Shown: positions 8,621 to 17,059, numbered from the stretch's first letter. The stretch: 64,000 bases of DNA from Micromonospora sp. PLK6-60 (GCF_019890675.1 NZ_JAIOAA010000001.1:186001-250000), one strand, 5' to 3'. Notes: generated from the sequence alone by a model not told the origin. Made by a program: numbers and translations.

Positions 8621-9547
8621 ATGACCGAGGCGACCGGCCCCGAGCCGCCGGCCGACGGGCGCCCACGGCCGCCGGGCACCGACCAGCCGGCCCCGGGCAC
8701 GCGGGCGGCGCTCGCCCGCAAGCTCAGCCGGCGCTGGCGGGCCACCCGGTCCCGCGTGCTCACCGCCTGGCAGGAGCTGGTCACCGACGTACCGGCCAGC
8801 CCGCCGCCGCCCCCACCGGCCCCGGTCACCACCGAGCACCGGGACGGGTCGGGGCAGATCGTGGTGCCGGCCCAGGGGTACGTCTTCCACTTCACCGTCC
8901 GCGTCACCCTCACCTGGTCGGCCCCGGACATCCGCCCCGACCTGCTCGGCTGGCACGTCCAGCAGTTCCGCGCCGAGACCATGCTGCGGCTCACCCGGCT
9001 CGCCACCCGGGAGGCCCGCAAGCTCGCCCCGCACCGGGCCGGTGACCTGGAGGTGGCGCTCCAGCGGGCGATCGGCGACCAGACCCCGTGGCGTTACCGG
9101 CGCGGCGACACCGTCATCACCTGCCGACCGGACGTCTGGGTACGGCTCGACGAGCGGGTCCGGGCGGCCCTGGAGCCGTACTGGGAACAGGTGGTCCGGC
9201 TCGACGCCCAGTACGACGTGCAGCTGCGCCGGGCCCAGCTCGCCGAACGGCTCAACCGGCGCTGGGTCGAGATCCTGGAGGAGATGGTCGACGGGCCGAC
9301 CTGCGACGACGTCGACCGGGAGACGAGGGAGCACCTGCGGGACGCGGTGCGGCAGATGACCGAGGACGGGCAGGCCGCCGCGGAGTGGGGGCGGGAGCTG
9401 CTGGCGCAGCGGCAGCGGGACCGGGAGGTGTTCTGGCCGCTGTTGCAGTTCGACGGGCCGGGGTTCGGGGCGGGGCAGGCGGGGTCGAACGAGGAGACCG
9501 GTACGGCGGGCGAATCCGACGCGGAGCCCGCCGACCCCGCGGCGTGA
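8621..9547 (+). CDS. Hypothetical protein, soluble, charged, helix-rich
   Basis: I do not recognise this 308-residue protein. The start ATG has GGGAGGGG-like sequence upstream. Residues 1-70 are Pro/Arg-rich and low complexity (a PPPPPP run). Residues about 85-130 look like a beta-strand segment (GYVFHFTVRVTLTW). The remainder is a long amphipathic, strongly charged helical region with several Trp (EPYWEQVVRL, RRWVEILEEM, DREVFWPLLQF) that could form a coiled coil. The C-terminus is acidic. There is no signal peptide or membrane segment. It stands alone between a terminator and a small membrane protein gene. Codon bias supports real coding. Confidence 0.75.
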   Translation: MTEATGPEPPADGRPRPPGTDQPAPGTRAALARKLSRRWRATRSRVLTAWQELVTDVPASPPPPPPAPVTTEHRDGSGQIVVPAQGYVFHFTVRVTLTWSAPDIRPDLLGWHVQQFRAETMLRLTRLATREARKLAPHRAGDLEVALQRAIGDQTPWRYRRGDTVITCRPDVWVRLDERVRAALEPYWEQVVRLDAQYDVQLRRAQLAERLNRRWVEILEEMVDGPTCDDVDRETREHLRDAVRQMTEDGQAAAEWGRELLAQRQRDREVFWPLLQFDGPGFGAGQAGSNEETGTAGESDAEPADPAA

Positions 9548-9715
9548 GCCCGTCCTCGATGTGTGGTTGTGCCGGCCGGCATTGGCGCTCGCCGGTGGCG
9601 GCCGGGTCGCCCACCGGCCCGCCCACCGGGCGAACGGCCGGGTCTTTTCCCGGCACAGCCCGAGGGTGGACCTGCCATGGCAGTATCGCGACCAGCGAGA
9701 CCGACAGGAGGAGCC

Positions 9716-10105
9716 ATGCTTCGCCGCACCAGTCACGCCGCGTTGGCCGTCTGCTCCGTGGCCATCGGCTCGATCTCGGGACTGCTCGGCAACTATCTCG
9801 TCGGGGGCTTCCGCAGGTCCCTGCTCATCGGATTCATCGCCCTGGTCCTCATCTGGGCCGTCCTCGAGGGGATTCGCGCCATGACATCGCCGGGCAACAG
9901 CCGCAGGATCGCCCGAGTCAAGCAGACCCTCGGAGTGGTGACCGGCGAGGCCGTCGGCGCCGACGGCGTTCCCGCGGACACCGACCTGGCCGTCGACCAG
10001 TCAGCCGATCACCTCGGGACCGGCGGCCGGCTCATCGGTCTGCGGGTCGACGCGCAGCAGCTGGACCGGCCCGGGCAACGCGGTAGCGACAACCACCCCT
10101 CGTAG
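9716..10105 (+). CDS. Small membrane protein of unknown function
   Basis: The 129-residue product starts at the ATG at 9716, with CAGGAGGAG just upstream; a longer in-frame form from 9563 lacks a ribosome binding site and has poor composition. Two hydrophobic stretches (about residues 7-27, AALAVCSVAIGSISGLLG, and 35-55, LLIGFIALVLIWAVLEGI) predict two transmembrane helices with a cytosolic C-terminal tail of about 75 residues. The stop lies only 2 bp from the stop of the convergent STAND NTPase gene. No family recognised. A functional tie to the NTPase is possible but based only on position. Confidence 0.6.
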   Translation: MLRRTSHAALAVCSVAIGSISGLLGNYLVGGFRRSLLIGFIALVLIWAVLEGIRAMTSPGNSRRIARVKQTLGVVTGEAVGADGVPADTDLAVDQSADHLGTGGRLIGLRVDAQQLDRPGQRGSDNHPS

Positions 10106-10107
10106 GC

Positions 10108-13100
10108 TCAGGCGTTGTCGTGCTCGCCGGAGCGCTGCCCCACCATGTTCACTCCGTCGGAGTGTCGAGCGAACCTGCGCAGCGCGGGAAGCAGCGCGGT
10201 CGTGGCCACCTGACTTCCCGTCACCGACGCGGCAAGTTCGTACGCCGTGGTGAAGGCCGCACCGGGCAGGTCGTTGACGGACGCCAACAGGTGAAGATTT
10301 GCCAACTGCGCCAGCCGCAGGGGCCGATGGCTCGCCGTTTCGGGGGAGAGTTCGACCGCCTTGCTGGCGGCCGACAGCGCCTGCTGGAGGTAGTCCTGCT
10401 GCGCCGGCCCACGGCGCCACTTCTCCAGTAGCCACACGGCGTGGATGTCGTGGGCCAACGCGGAATCCTGCATGTCGACTCGCCCCACGATCTCGGCTTG
10501 CACCGACAGCAGGCGGTCAAGGTCTCCTGGTTGCTCATAGTCGTTGTCGTCGTGGGACGGGCGGCCGCGCAGCCGTCCGATCAGAGCGTTGGCGAGTCCG
10601 AGGAGGCGATCGGTGCGGTTCGGATGGTCGTCGTCGGTAGCCTCGACGGCGCGCTGCCCGGCCTCCACGGCTTCGTGGATGTCGAGAGCGCTTCCGGGGC
10701 CGCCCCGATCCCATCGGGTCCTGAGGGAAAGGTTGTAGTCCGCAAGGGCGGCGGCGAGGTCTTCAACGCCCGGGCGCCCGATGATGCCTTTCCGCAACGC
10801 GATGAGCCGATCCAGATCCTCCGGCTGCTCGCCGTCCGTGTCGATCCGCTCCAGGTACAGATTCGCCAGGCCGCCCATCCGAGGCGTCAACTCGGGATGC
10901 TCCGGCGGGGTCAGACCGACGGCCTGTTCGAAGCAGGTGATCGCAGCGTCGAGGTCGGCGCCACGAGTGGCCGGGTCCCGCTGCCACCGGCGTCCCTGCC
11001 AGTACCCGTACACGGTCCAGGCCTGCGCCGGATCCGTCAGATCAGCCTGAGCGACCAGGTCCTTCTGCACCGCGAGGAGCCGATCCAGATCCTCCGGCTG
11101 CTCGCCGTCCGTGCCGATCCGCTTCACGTACAGGTTCACCAGCCGAGCCAGGTAGGGCACCAGGTCAGGGTCCTCCGGCGAAGTCAGCTCGACGACTCGC
11201 TCGCAGGCCATGATCGCAGCATCGAGATCGGCGCCACGAGTGGCCGGATCCCGCTGCCACCGGTATTCCAGCCAGAACCCGTACACGGCGAACGCCGCCG
11301 CCGGATCGTCCAGATCAGCACGGGCGATGACGTCGGCCTGGAGGGTGAGGAGCCGATCCAGATCCTCCGGCTGCTCGCTGTCGGTGCCAATCCGCTCCGC
11401 GTAGGCATGCGTCAGCCCGTCCAGGCGGGTCGTGAACCTGGGGTGCGTCGGCGGGGTCAACTCGACGGCCCGCGCACAGGCCGCGACCGCGCCGTCAAGG
11501 TCGGCGCCGTGGGTGGCCGGATCACGCCGCGCCCGGCGTCGTCGCCAGTATCCGAACACGGCATGGGACAACGCCGGATCGGCAAGGTCAGCACGCGTGA
11601 GGATCCTTTCCTGCACCGCGATCAGCCGATCCAGGTCCTCCGGCTGCTCGCCGTCCGTGCCGATCCGGTCAGCGTATGCGGTGACGAGTATCGACATCCG
11701 CTCGGTCAGGTAGAAGTCATCCGGGCTGGAAAGGTCAATAGCCTGCTGATAGGCGTCGATGGCCCGGTCGAGCAGATCGGCGGATCGGCTCACCCGCCAC
11801 CGCTTCCGCAGCTCCAGGCCCAGGTCGAACAGGCCGGTCACCGCCTTGGCCTCCGGTCGCCAGCCCTCCAGTACGAGCCGCCAGATGGCACGGATCTCGT
11901 CTGCCACCGTCGACTCGTACGACGGGTGGATCCGCTCCAGCAACTCCAAGGCGGCTTGTTCATCGCGCCGGCTGGCCAGGCCCTCGAACTCGTCCAACTG
12001 CCGGTCGGTCATCGTGCTCGCCAGCCGCTTACCGACGCGGAGCTGAAGCTCCCGGTCGATTCGGGCCGACAGGCCGGTGAGCGGCACCGACCCGGCGATC
12101 CCCACCTCGGCCGGGCTCAGGTGGCTGAGCCGCTCGACGTAGCTGAGCCAGTGCCGGAACATGTGGGACCTGTCGCCGGGCCTGGCCGTGTCGAGCAACT
12201 CGACGTCCGCCGCGATCCGCAGACATCGTTGCAGGCTTGTCGACTGCCGCACCGTGCCGAGGTCCAACTCGGCGGCGGCGAGGGCGTGGGGCATCACGTA
12301 GATCGCCGCGTAGTTCCCGGCCCGGGTCCAACCGTCGCGGCCGAGCTCCAGCGCCAGGTCGGCGAGCAGGTCATGGGCGTCCCGCAGATGTGCCAGCTCA
12401 TAGCCGCCGTCAGCGATCCAACGCCCGAAGTCGCCGTGCCAGAACTGGAATGCCCCGTGTGGTCCCCGAGCGATGAGCGCCTGGAGGTCACCGAGCAGCC
12501 GTGCCAGCCCGGCTCCGTTGGTCCGCAGGGCCGCCGCCGCGACGTCTTTCGGCAGGGTGGTGCCGACGTCCTGCGCCGCAGCGATGAGCGCGATGAGGCT
12601 CACCGCGTCCGGCCACCGGTCACCCAGGCGGCCACGGGCCCGTTCCAGTGCCTCGCGATAGACCTCGGCGAGGGACCGCGGTGCGGTGAGGGTCAGCGGG
12701 GACCGCTTCCCGTTGGCGAAGTCGTCCCTGATCGCCAGCCCCACATAGAAGGCCCACACCCACACGCCGGCCGCACTCTTCGCGATCTGTCCGGCCAGCC
12801 GCTCCCGCTCCTCCTCCGGCAGGTCGGCCAGCAGGACAGCGCAGTATCGGCCCAGGTCATCCTCGTCGGACTCGTCCGGCTGGGCGAGATCAACGACGAC
12901 GGGTGGGCGAAGCGGCGTCACATCGATCGGCACCTCGGGTTGGCTGGCCAGGACGAGGCGTAGTCGACCGATCCCCCGGTCGCCGTGCGGCGCACGGCTG
13001 ACGGCGTCGGCGAGTCGCGACACGACCGCGAGGAAGTCGAGGGCCTGCTCACGAAACGCCTCGTCAAGTCCGTCCACCACCAGCACCAGGGGTGGCCCGG

Positions 13101-13557
13101 AGGGGAGGGCGGCGAGCTGTGGCAGCACGCTCTCGCGGAAGTCTCCCACCGGATCCTGATTGAGCAGGTACGCGGTGATGAGCTGACCGACTGCCTGGGC
13201 CCCCGGCGCCATCGAACCCACGTCCTGGTGAATCAGCGTCGACGGCGTCACGATGGTCGGCGCCGGACTGGCGACCAGTCCGAGCAGTTCGGCCTTGAGG
13301 GCACTCCAGGACAGCTCAGCGCTGCGGTTACCGCGGAGGTCCCGCAGGATCGACCCACCGAGTTGCGGACCGCTCTCGTCACTGTCCCCGAGCCGGAGGC
13401 ACAGGTGATGGAGGAACCGGCTCTTGCCGGTGCCCGGGCCACCGGAGATCACCAGAACGCGCTTGTCCCCGTCCTGACCCGACAGCCACCCTTCGATCCG
13501 CTGTTGCAGCCACGGACGTGAACTGAAGAACGTCGGGTCGGTCAAGGCGCTGGTCAT
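10108..13557 (-). CDS. STAND-type (NACHT/AAA) P-loop NTPase with 91-residue TPR-like repeats
   Basis: The 1,149-residue product starts at ATG 13557. The frame could start at 13635, but the extra 26 codons contain TTA, AAT and CTT and have low GC3, so they look non-coding. Walker A GGPGTGKS is at about 39-46 and the Walker B-like LVLVVDGLDEA near 157-167, followed by a sensor region (RLRLVLASQPE) typical of NACHT/STAND signal-transduction ATPases. The middle is helical. From about residue 590 onward are repeats carrying GEQPEDLDRLL, RWQRDPATRGADLDAAI and CERVVELTSPE, which resemble TPR pairs; four copies are spaced exactly 91 codons. Such proteins sense a ligand with the repeats and oligomerise through the NTPase. 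No effector domain is visible at the N-terminus, so the output is unknown. Confidence 0.85.
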   Translation of the reverse strand: MTSALTDPTFFSSRPWLQQRIEGWLSGQDGDKRVLVISGGPGTGKSRFLHHLCLRLGDSDESGPQLGGSILRDLRGNRSAELSWSALKAELLGLVASPAPTIVTPSTLIHQDVGSMAPGAQAVGQLITAYLLNQDPVGDFRESVLPQLAALPSGPPLVLVVDGLDEAFREQALDFLAVVSRLADAVSRAPHGDRGIGRLRLVLASQPEVPIDVTPLRPPVVVDLAQPDESDEDDLGRYCAVLLADLPEEERERLAGQIAKSAAGVWVWAFYVGLAIRDDFANGKRSPLTLTAPRSLAEVYREALERARGRLGDRWPDAVSLIALIAAAQDVGTTLPKDVAAAALRTNGAGLARLLGDLQALIARGPHGAFQFWHGDFGRWIADGGYELAHLRDAHDLLADLALELGRDGWTRAGNYAAIYVMPHALAAAELDLGTVRQSTSLQRCLRIAADVELLDTARPGDRSHMFRHWLSYVERLSHLSPAEVGIAGSVPLTGLSARIDRELQLRVGKRLASTMTDRQLDEFEGLASRRDEQAALELLERIHPSYESTVADEIRAIWRLVLEGWRPEAKAVTGLFDLGLELRKRWRVSRSADLLDRAIDAYQQAIDLSSPDDFYLTERMSILVTAYADRIGTDGEQPEDLDRLIAVQERILTRADLADPALSHAVFGYWRRRRARRDPATHGADLDGAVAACARAVELTPPTHPRFTTRLDGLTHAYAERIGTDSEQPEDLDRLLTLQADVIARADLDDPAAAFAVYGFWLEYRWQRDPATRGADLDAAIMACERVVELTSPEDPDLVPYLARLVNLYVKRIGTDGEQPEDLDRLLAVQKDLVAQADLTDPAQAWTVYGYWQGRRWQRDPATRGADLDAAITCFEQAVGLTPPEHPELTPRMGGLANLYLERIDTDGEQPEDLDRLIALRKGIIGRPGVEDLAAALADYNLSLRTRWDRGGPGSALDIHEAVEAGQRAVEATDDDHPNRTDRLLGLANALIGRLRGRPSHDDNDYEQPGDLDRLLSVQAEIVGRVDMQDSALAHDIHAVWLLEKWRRGPAQQDYLQQALSAASKAVELSPETASHRPLRLAQLANLHLLASVNDLPGAAFTTAYELAASVTGSQVATTALLPALRRFARHSDGVNMVGQRSGEHDNA
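10806..11632 (-). repeat. In-gene tandem repeats with an exact 273-bp period
   Basis: The block reading GCCGATCCAG/(A/G)TCCTCCGGCTG on the plus strand begins at 10806, 11079, 11352 and 11625, so each step is exactly 273 bp (91 codons). Nucleotide identity between units is high, implying recent unit duplication or gene conversion. A more diverged unit lies near 10513. Confidence 0.9.
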
Positions 13558-13757
13558 AGGCCAACGGCCCGCTGTGGCAGCCACTCCATCAAGGACATTG
13601 TCGGAGCGTAACGACGAGGTTGCCGGCAGCACCATCCTACGATGGACGATCTGGGTGAGCGCGTTCGGTCACGCAGCGCCTCTCATCGGTGCTGGTGGAC
13701 GAACGGCCCGTTCCGGCGCGGTCGACCTACGCACAGGCCGACCGCCCGGAAGCCGGG

Positions 13758-14612
13758 TCAGCGACCGGCGGAGAGGGTCTTGCAGTCCGTCTCGTCGGGC
13801 AGCAGCGGCCGGAGCGTGACCGTCCAGCGCTTCCCGCCGGAGGTCCACGGGGTTGCCGTGTTGGCCTTGGCGGCGGCGTCGATCACCTGCCGCACGGCCG
13901 GACCGGTGACCGTCACGCAGCCCAGTTCGAGGCCGTCACCGAGGCTGGCGCCGGGCAGCGCGGGGCCGGGCCAGGGCACCTCGACCTGGTGCTGATTCTC
14001 CTCGGTGGCGACCCACGGCTCGGCGACGGCCGCGACGACGGCCGGCTGGTACGGCTGCGTCGTGGCGCCCGTCGGGTTGATCAGGCGGTCGGCGAAGGCG
14101 CGCAGCTTGTCGCGGGCGGCCCGCTGCTCGGCGGTGAGGCCGGCCTCAGGGCCGGTCGCCTCGTGGAGGGCGTAGACCGTCAACTCCTCGGTGCCGACCG
14201 GGCCGCGAACGGTGAACCGGGTGGTGGCCACGTCGGTGATCGGCGGGGTACCCAGATCGGCGGTGCCACCCACCCCGGCGGCGCGGGCCTGCTCGACCAG
14301 CTTGGTCACCTCGCCGGCGCTGAGCTTTCCGACCTGGATGTTGGGCAGGGCCGGGCCGGGATAGATCGCGGGGACCGGCCCCTGGCTGACCACCCGACCG
14401 TCCCCGTAGACGCTGACCCCGGGAAGTCGAGTGGCCACCACGGCGGGCGGCACGAATCCACCGGTGTAGTCGATCCGGATCACCGGCACGTCGGCGGGGT
14501 AGGAGGATTCGCCGGCGCCGTCCGCGGTGCCGGGTCCGACCTGCTGGGCGCAGGCAGCGGTGAGCAGGAGCAGCGGAACGAGGGCCGCCCACCTGCCTCG
14601 AATGTTGGTCAT
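13758..14612 (-). CDS. Secreted lipoprotein of unknown function
   Basis: The 284-residue product from ATG 14612 (GAAGTGG upstream; an ATG at 14630 is less well placed) has a lipoprotein signal peptide with lipobox LTAAC at about residues 17-21. The mature part contains repeated strand-like segments (VPVIRIDYTGGFV, TTRFTVRGPVG, HQVEVPWPGP) and two conserved-looking Cys in GCVTVTG and ETDCKTL near the C-terminus. It should be anchored to the outer face of the membrane. I do not recognise the family beyond similarity in style to hypothetical actinobacterial lipoproteins. It lies downstream of the DUF559 gene on the same strand, separated by a hairpin. Confidence 0.75.
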   Translation of the reverse strand: MTNIRGRWAALVPLLLLTAACAQQVGPGTADGAGESSYPADVPVIRIDYTGGFVPPAVVATRLPGVSVYGDGRVVSQGPVPAIYPGPALPNIQVGKLSAGEVTKLVEQARAAGVGGTADLGTPPITDVATTRFTVRGPVGTEELTVYALHEATGPEAGLTAEQRAARDKLRAFADRLINPTGATTQPYQPAVVAAVAEPWVATEENQHQVEVPWPGPALPGASLGDGLELGCVTVTGPAVRQVIDAAAKANTATPWTSGGKRWTVTLRPLLPDETDCKTLSAGR

Positions 14613-14694
14613 GCCACTTCGACGCAGCAAAGAACCAAACGGCTCCCCACGCCCCCCACCCGCCCGCCCCGCCCTGCCCCGCCTTGCGGATCGG

Positions 14695-14757
14695 TGATCG
14701 TTGGCAGCTGAGCTGTGTTGGCCTCGGCGTGTCGAGCTGCTCAGGGCTCAACGATCA
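14695..14757. repeat. Imperfect palindromic element / terminator-like hairpin at the DUF559 gene end
   Basis: TGATCGTTG (14695-14703) pairs with CAACGATCA (14749-14757), and CTGAGC pairs with an inner GCTCAG. The right arm includes the stop codon of the DUF559 gene. The arm sequence recurs inverted upstream of that gene at 15879-15892. It may act as a terminator, or be a REP-like dispersed palindrome. Confidence 0.6.
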
Positions 14758-15714
14758 AGGCAACCGGGGTGCCCGGCGGGTGGCGAGGATGGCGAGGGTT
14801 TCGCGGCGTACGTCGGCGGTCTCGTGGACCAGGCGACGGTGGGCGAAGCGGACGACCAGGATGCCGAGGGCGGCCAGTTGGGCGTCCCGGCGCAGGTCGA
14901 TCTCCCGTTGGCGGGCATCGCCGTGGGTGGTGGCGCCATCGAGTTCGATGTTGACGCGTTCCGCTTCGGCGTACAGGTCGAGATAGACGGTGCGGGAGCC
15001 GAGCCGAATGGGAACCTGTCGGAGGAACACCGGCATGCCGGGACCGGCGAAGACCCGCTCGTGCCCCCAGATCTCCAACGGGCTGCGGCAGCCTTTGGCG
15101 AGTCTCCCGAGCAACACCCGCAACGCCGCCCGGTCGGCAAGCTTCGGTGCGCTGCCAAGGGCCGCCGCCAGCCGCTGCGGCGTGGTCAGCCGGGCGTTGA
15201 ACGCCCCGATGACCGGCGCCCGCCGCTCTCCGGGCGGCAGGAGCGGCCAGGAGTCGACCAGGGTCGGTTCGACGCGGGTGACCGCCACGGATTGCCGGAC
15301 CATCACGTGCGGCGGACCGATCGTGAAGCCCCAGCGCCGGTGCACGGCCACGCCCGGCCGGCTGCGGAGGCTGACCTCGGGCGGCACGCTCAGGTGCAGC
15401 AGCTCGCCGGCCACCGGCCGGCGCAGTCCCCACACGGCGAGGGCGGTGAGATGGCTGAGCGCGCCACGACCGCCGGCCCAAGAGAGGAGCGCCCGGCGGC
15501 CCAGCTCGTTGTCGAGCCGCCTGATGGCTGGCGCGTCGACCGGCGAGCGGTCCGTCAGCAGTTGCGCCCCCACGTACACCTCGGGCAGCACCCGCACCAG
15601 CTCACCGGTGCGGACCGCATGCTCCACGGTCCACTCCGGCACGACCTGGACAGCAGCCGCCCGAGTCACCAGGCCGCCGCCCCGCACCACCAGCTCCGTC
15701 AACACGGGATTCAC
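14755..15714 (-). CDS. DUF559-type nuclease-like protein with AbiEi-like N-terminal region
   Basis: The product has 319 residues from GTG 15714, where the conserved family start (MNPVLTELVVRGGGLVTRAA) begins; an ATG at 15804 is possible but adds an unconserved stretch. The N-terminus resembles the winged-helix of AbiEi/type IV antitoxin-like proteins. The C-terminal 110 residues match DUF559: IELDGATTHGDARQREIDLR, then DAQLAALGILVVRFAHRRL, a Vsr-like PD-(D/E)xK fold with acidic residues in ELDG and REIDLRRD. Such proteins are abundant and multicopy in actinomycetes and of unknown function. No AbiEii toxin partner lies next to it. The flanking 14-bp inverted repeats suggest it may behave as a dispersed unit. 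Confidence 0.8.
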   Translation of the reverse strand: MNPVLTELVVRGGGLVTRAAAVQVVPEWTVEHAVRTGELVRVLPEVYVGAQLLTDRSPVDAPAIRRLDNELGRRALLSWAGGRGALSHLTALAVWGLRRPVAGELLHLSVPPEVSLRSRPGVAVHRRWGFTIGPPHVMVRQSVAVTRVEPTLVDSWPLLPPGERRAPVIGAFNARLTTPQRLAAALGSAPKLADRAALRVLLGRLAKGCRSPLEIWGHERVFAGPGMPVFLRQVPIRLGSRTVYLDLYAEAERVNIELDGATTHGDARQREIDLRRDAQLAALGILVVRFAHRRLVHETADVRRETLAILATRRAPRLP

Positions 15715-15878
15715 CCCGCCGACGGTGTCGGCCCGCCACCGCGTCGGCAACCACTGCCGCCTGGCCTGTGGACAGCCACCCCACCTGTGCGCAACCCACG
15801 CCACCCAGTCGCGACGTGCTATGGAACGCCTATTGATGGCCGCTCAGCAGTAGGTCTGCGGGCGCGTCGTACCGCCTC

Positions 15879-15892
15879 GCTGCCAACGATCA
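15879..15892. repeat. Inverted copy of TGATCGTTGGCAGC flanking the DUF559 gene
   Basis: GCTGCCAACGATCA here is the exact reverse complement of 14695-14708. The two 14-bp arms bracket the DUF559 gene. Confidence 0.75.
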
Positions 15893-15911
15893 AGCAGCCA
15901 CCGCCAGCGCC

Positions 15912-15964
15912 GTGTCGGACAGGGGCTCGAGGTGCTCGATCAGTCAGTCGAGCCCACTCGACAC
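15912..15964 (-). terminator. Stem-loop downstream of the DUF6642-like gene
   Basis: GTGTCG...CGACAC encloses a second stem GGGCTCGA...TCGAGCCC. The structure begins about 32 bp after the stop of the minus-strand gene at 15996, consistent with a terminator. Confidence 0.6.
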
Positions 15965-15995
15965 GAATTGGCCGAGCGGGCCGGTGGCGGCCCAC

Positions 15996-16616
15996 TCACG
16001 CCAGGACGTCCGACTCCGCCCGTCGCGGGGACGGCACGCGTGGACGTGGACCGTTCCGATCCACCAACCGGAAGCCGAGGTGCTGGGCCAGCGGCGCCCA
16101 GCGCGATGAACCCACCAACTGCTCGACACTGTTGGACTTCTGGCCGTTGGCCAACCGGTTGATGAGCACCGTGTCGAAGGCCGACGACTCCACCCAGTCG
16201 ATGGTCTTGGTGAAGCCGCAGACCAGTGACGCGCCGGTCCGCTCGGCGATGTCGGTGAGGGCGGCGTCCGGGAGCCGCAGGATCGAACCGCAGTCGAAGT
16301 AGAGCTTCCTGCCCTCGCAGCGGCCCCGCAGCCAGCTCACCAGCTCGGTCAGCTCCACCTCGTTCCGGTTGGACAGGTGCAGCCGACCGGGCGAACCGTC
16401 CACCGCGAAGATGCCCACGTCGTATGCGGTGTACTTCCGGGACAGCCACTGGTCAAGGTAGTAGCGCAGCTCGCCGGGGGTCGCCACGTCGCGGTGGATG
16501 AAGCGGATCTGGCCCAGCCGCTCCAGCAGCTCCAGCGTCGGCAGCACTGAGCCGCGCTCCTTCAGGTCGTCATGCCACTGGCCCTCCAGGCAGAAGACCC
16601 TGCCGGGCTTGTCCAC
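15996..16616 (-). CDS. DUF6642-like protein, possibly a degenerate caspase-like fold
   Basis: The 206-residue product starts at GTG 16616 behind a perfect GAGGAGG. The opening GRVFCLEGQWHDDLKERGSV, then RFIHRDVATPGEL and DGSPGRLHLSN, followed by GRKLYFDCGS and GFTKTIDWVESSAFD, match what I remember of the DUF6642 family, whose members carry an HGSPG-like and a Cys-containing motif. Here the first motif reads VDGSPG, so the His I would expect is Asp. It has no signal peptide and no membrane segment and stands alone. The family assignment is from memory and moderate; function is unknown. Confidence 0.6.
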   Translation of the reverse strand: MDKPGRVFCLEGQWHDDLKERGSVLPTLELLERLGQIRFIHRDVATPGELRYYLDQWLSRKYTAYDVGIFAVDGSPGRLHLSNRNEVELTELVSWLRGRCEGRKLYFDCGSILRLPDAALTDIAERTGASLVCGFTKTIDWVESSAFDTVLINRLANGQKSNSVEQLVGSSRWAPLAQHLGFRLVDRNGPRPRVPSPRRAESDVLA

Positions 16617-16758
16617 GTCGTACCTCCTCGGCCGCCCCCGTCACGATACCGAAAGGCATCGATGGCAAATGACCTGGCGACTCTCGGATAAGGCCGGCAT
16701 CGGGCCCCACCACCATCCACCCATTGGTATCCGGGCAGTGCCCGGCCCGAATCGGCAC

Positions 16759-16792
16759 GGACAGCCCGGCCGCGCTCGCGGCGGGCCTGTCC
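16759..16792 (-). terminator. Hairpin downstream of the propeptide-like membrane protein
   Basis: GGACAG...CTGTCC encloses a nearly perfect GC stem (CCCGGCCGC against GCGGCGGGC). It lies about 35 bp after the minus-strand stop at 16826. Confidence 0.55.
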
Positions 16793-16825
16793 CTGATCCG
16801 ACCCGAGCCGAGCCGTACCCGATCT

Positions 16826-17059
16826 TCAGTCGGTGGGCATCGGAGCCGGTTGGGCGCTGGCCATCCGAGTCGGATCCCAGTACGAGTCGTCCGGAACGGG
16901 CAGCTCGGTGCTTGTCGTGCCCGCGTCGGCGCCGCTGCTCGCCGGGGCCGGCGACTGCTCCTCCGGCCCGGCGCCGAGGGTGGTCACCACCCCGACCGCG
17001 ACGGCCACCACGATGACCGCGACGGCCACACCCGCCGCCGCAACCCAGCGCGCCTTCAT
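16826..17059 (-). CDS. Small membrane-anchored protein resembling a protease propeptide
   Basis: The 77-residue product starts at ATG 17059 with GGAGAGGGG upstream. A single transmembrane helix or uncleaved signal anchor (about residues 5-28, VAAAGVAVAVIVVAVAVGVV) is followed by a short low-complexity linker. The exported end is DDSYWDPTRMASAQPAPMP. That end resembles the YWTPERLRTA pro-region of the trypsin-like protease encoded just upstream on the same strand, as in many actinobacterial secreted S1 proteases. No protease domain follows in any frame. It could be a relic, or a stand-alone propeptide acting as inhibitor or chaperone of the neighbouring protease. Confidence 0.65.
   Translation of the reverse strand: MKARWVAAAGVAVAVIVVAVAVGVVTTLGAGPEEQSPAPASSGADAGTTSTELPVPDDSYWDPTRMASAQPAPMPTD

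Noticed and set aside
6773..9736. A 987-codon minus-strand open frame
   Set aside because: Spans two real plus-strand genes and a terminator; translation lacks any domain.
10441..12963. An 840-codon plus-strand open frame
   Set aside because: Antisense to the STAND NTPase; no motifs, no ribosome binding site.
13558..13635. A 26-codon N-terminal extension of the STAND NTPase
   Set aside because: It contains TTA and several A/T-ending codons unlike the rest of the gene and is not needed for the P-loop domain.
14755..15804. Type IV toxin-antitoxin system
   Set aside because: Only the AbiEi-like N-terminal region is present, fused to a DUF559 domain; no AbiEii nucleotidyltransferase gene lies beside it.
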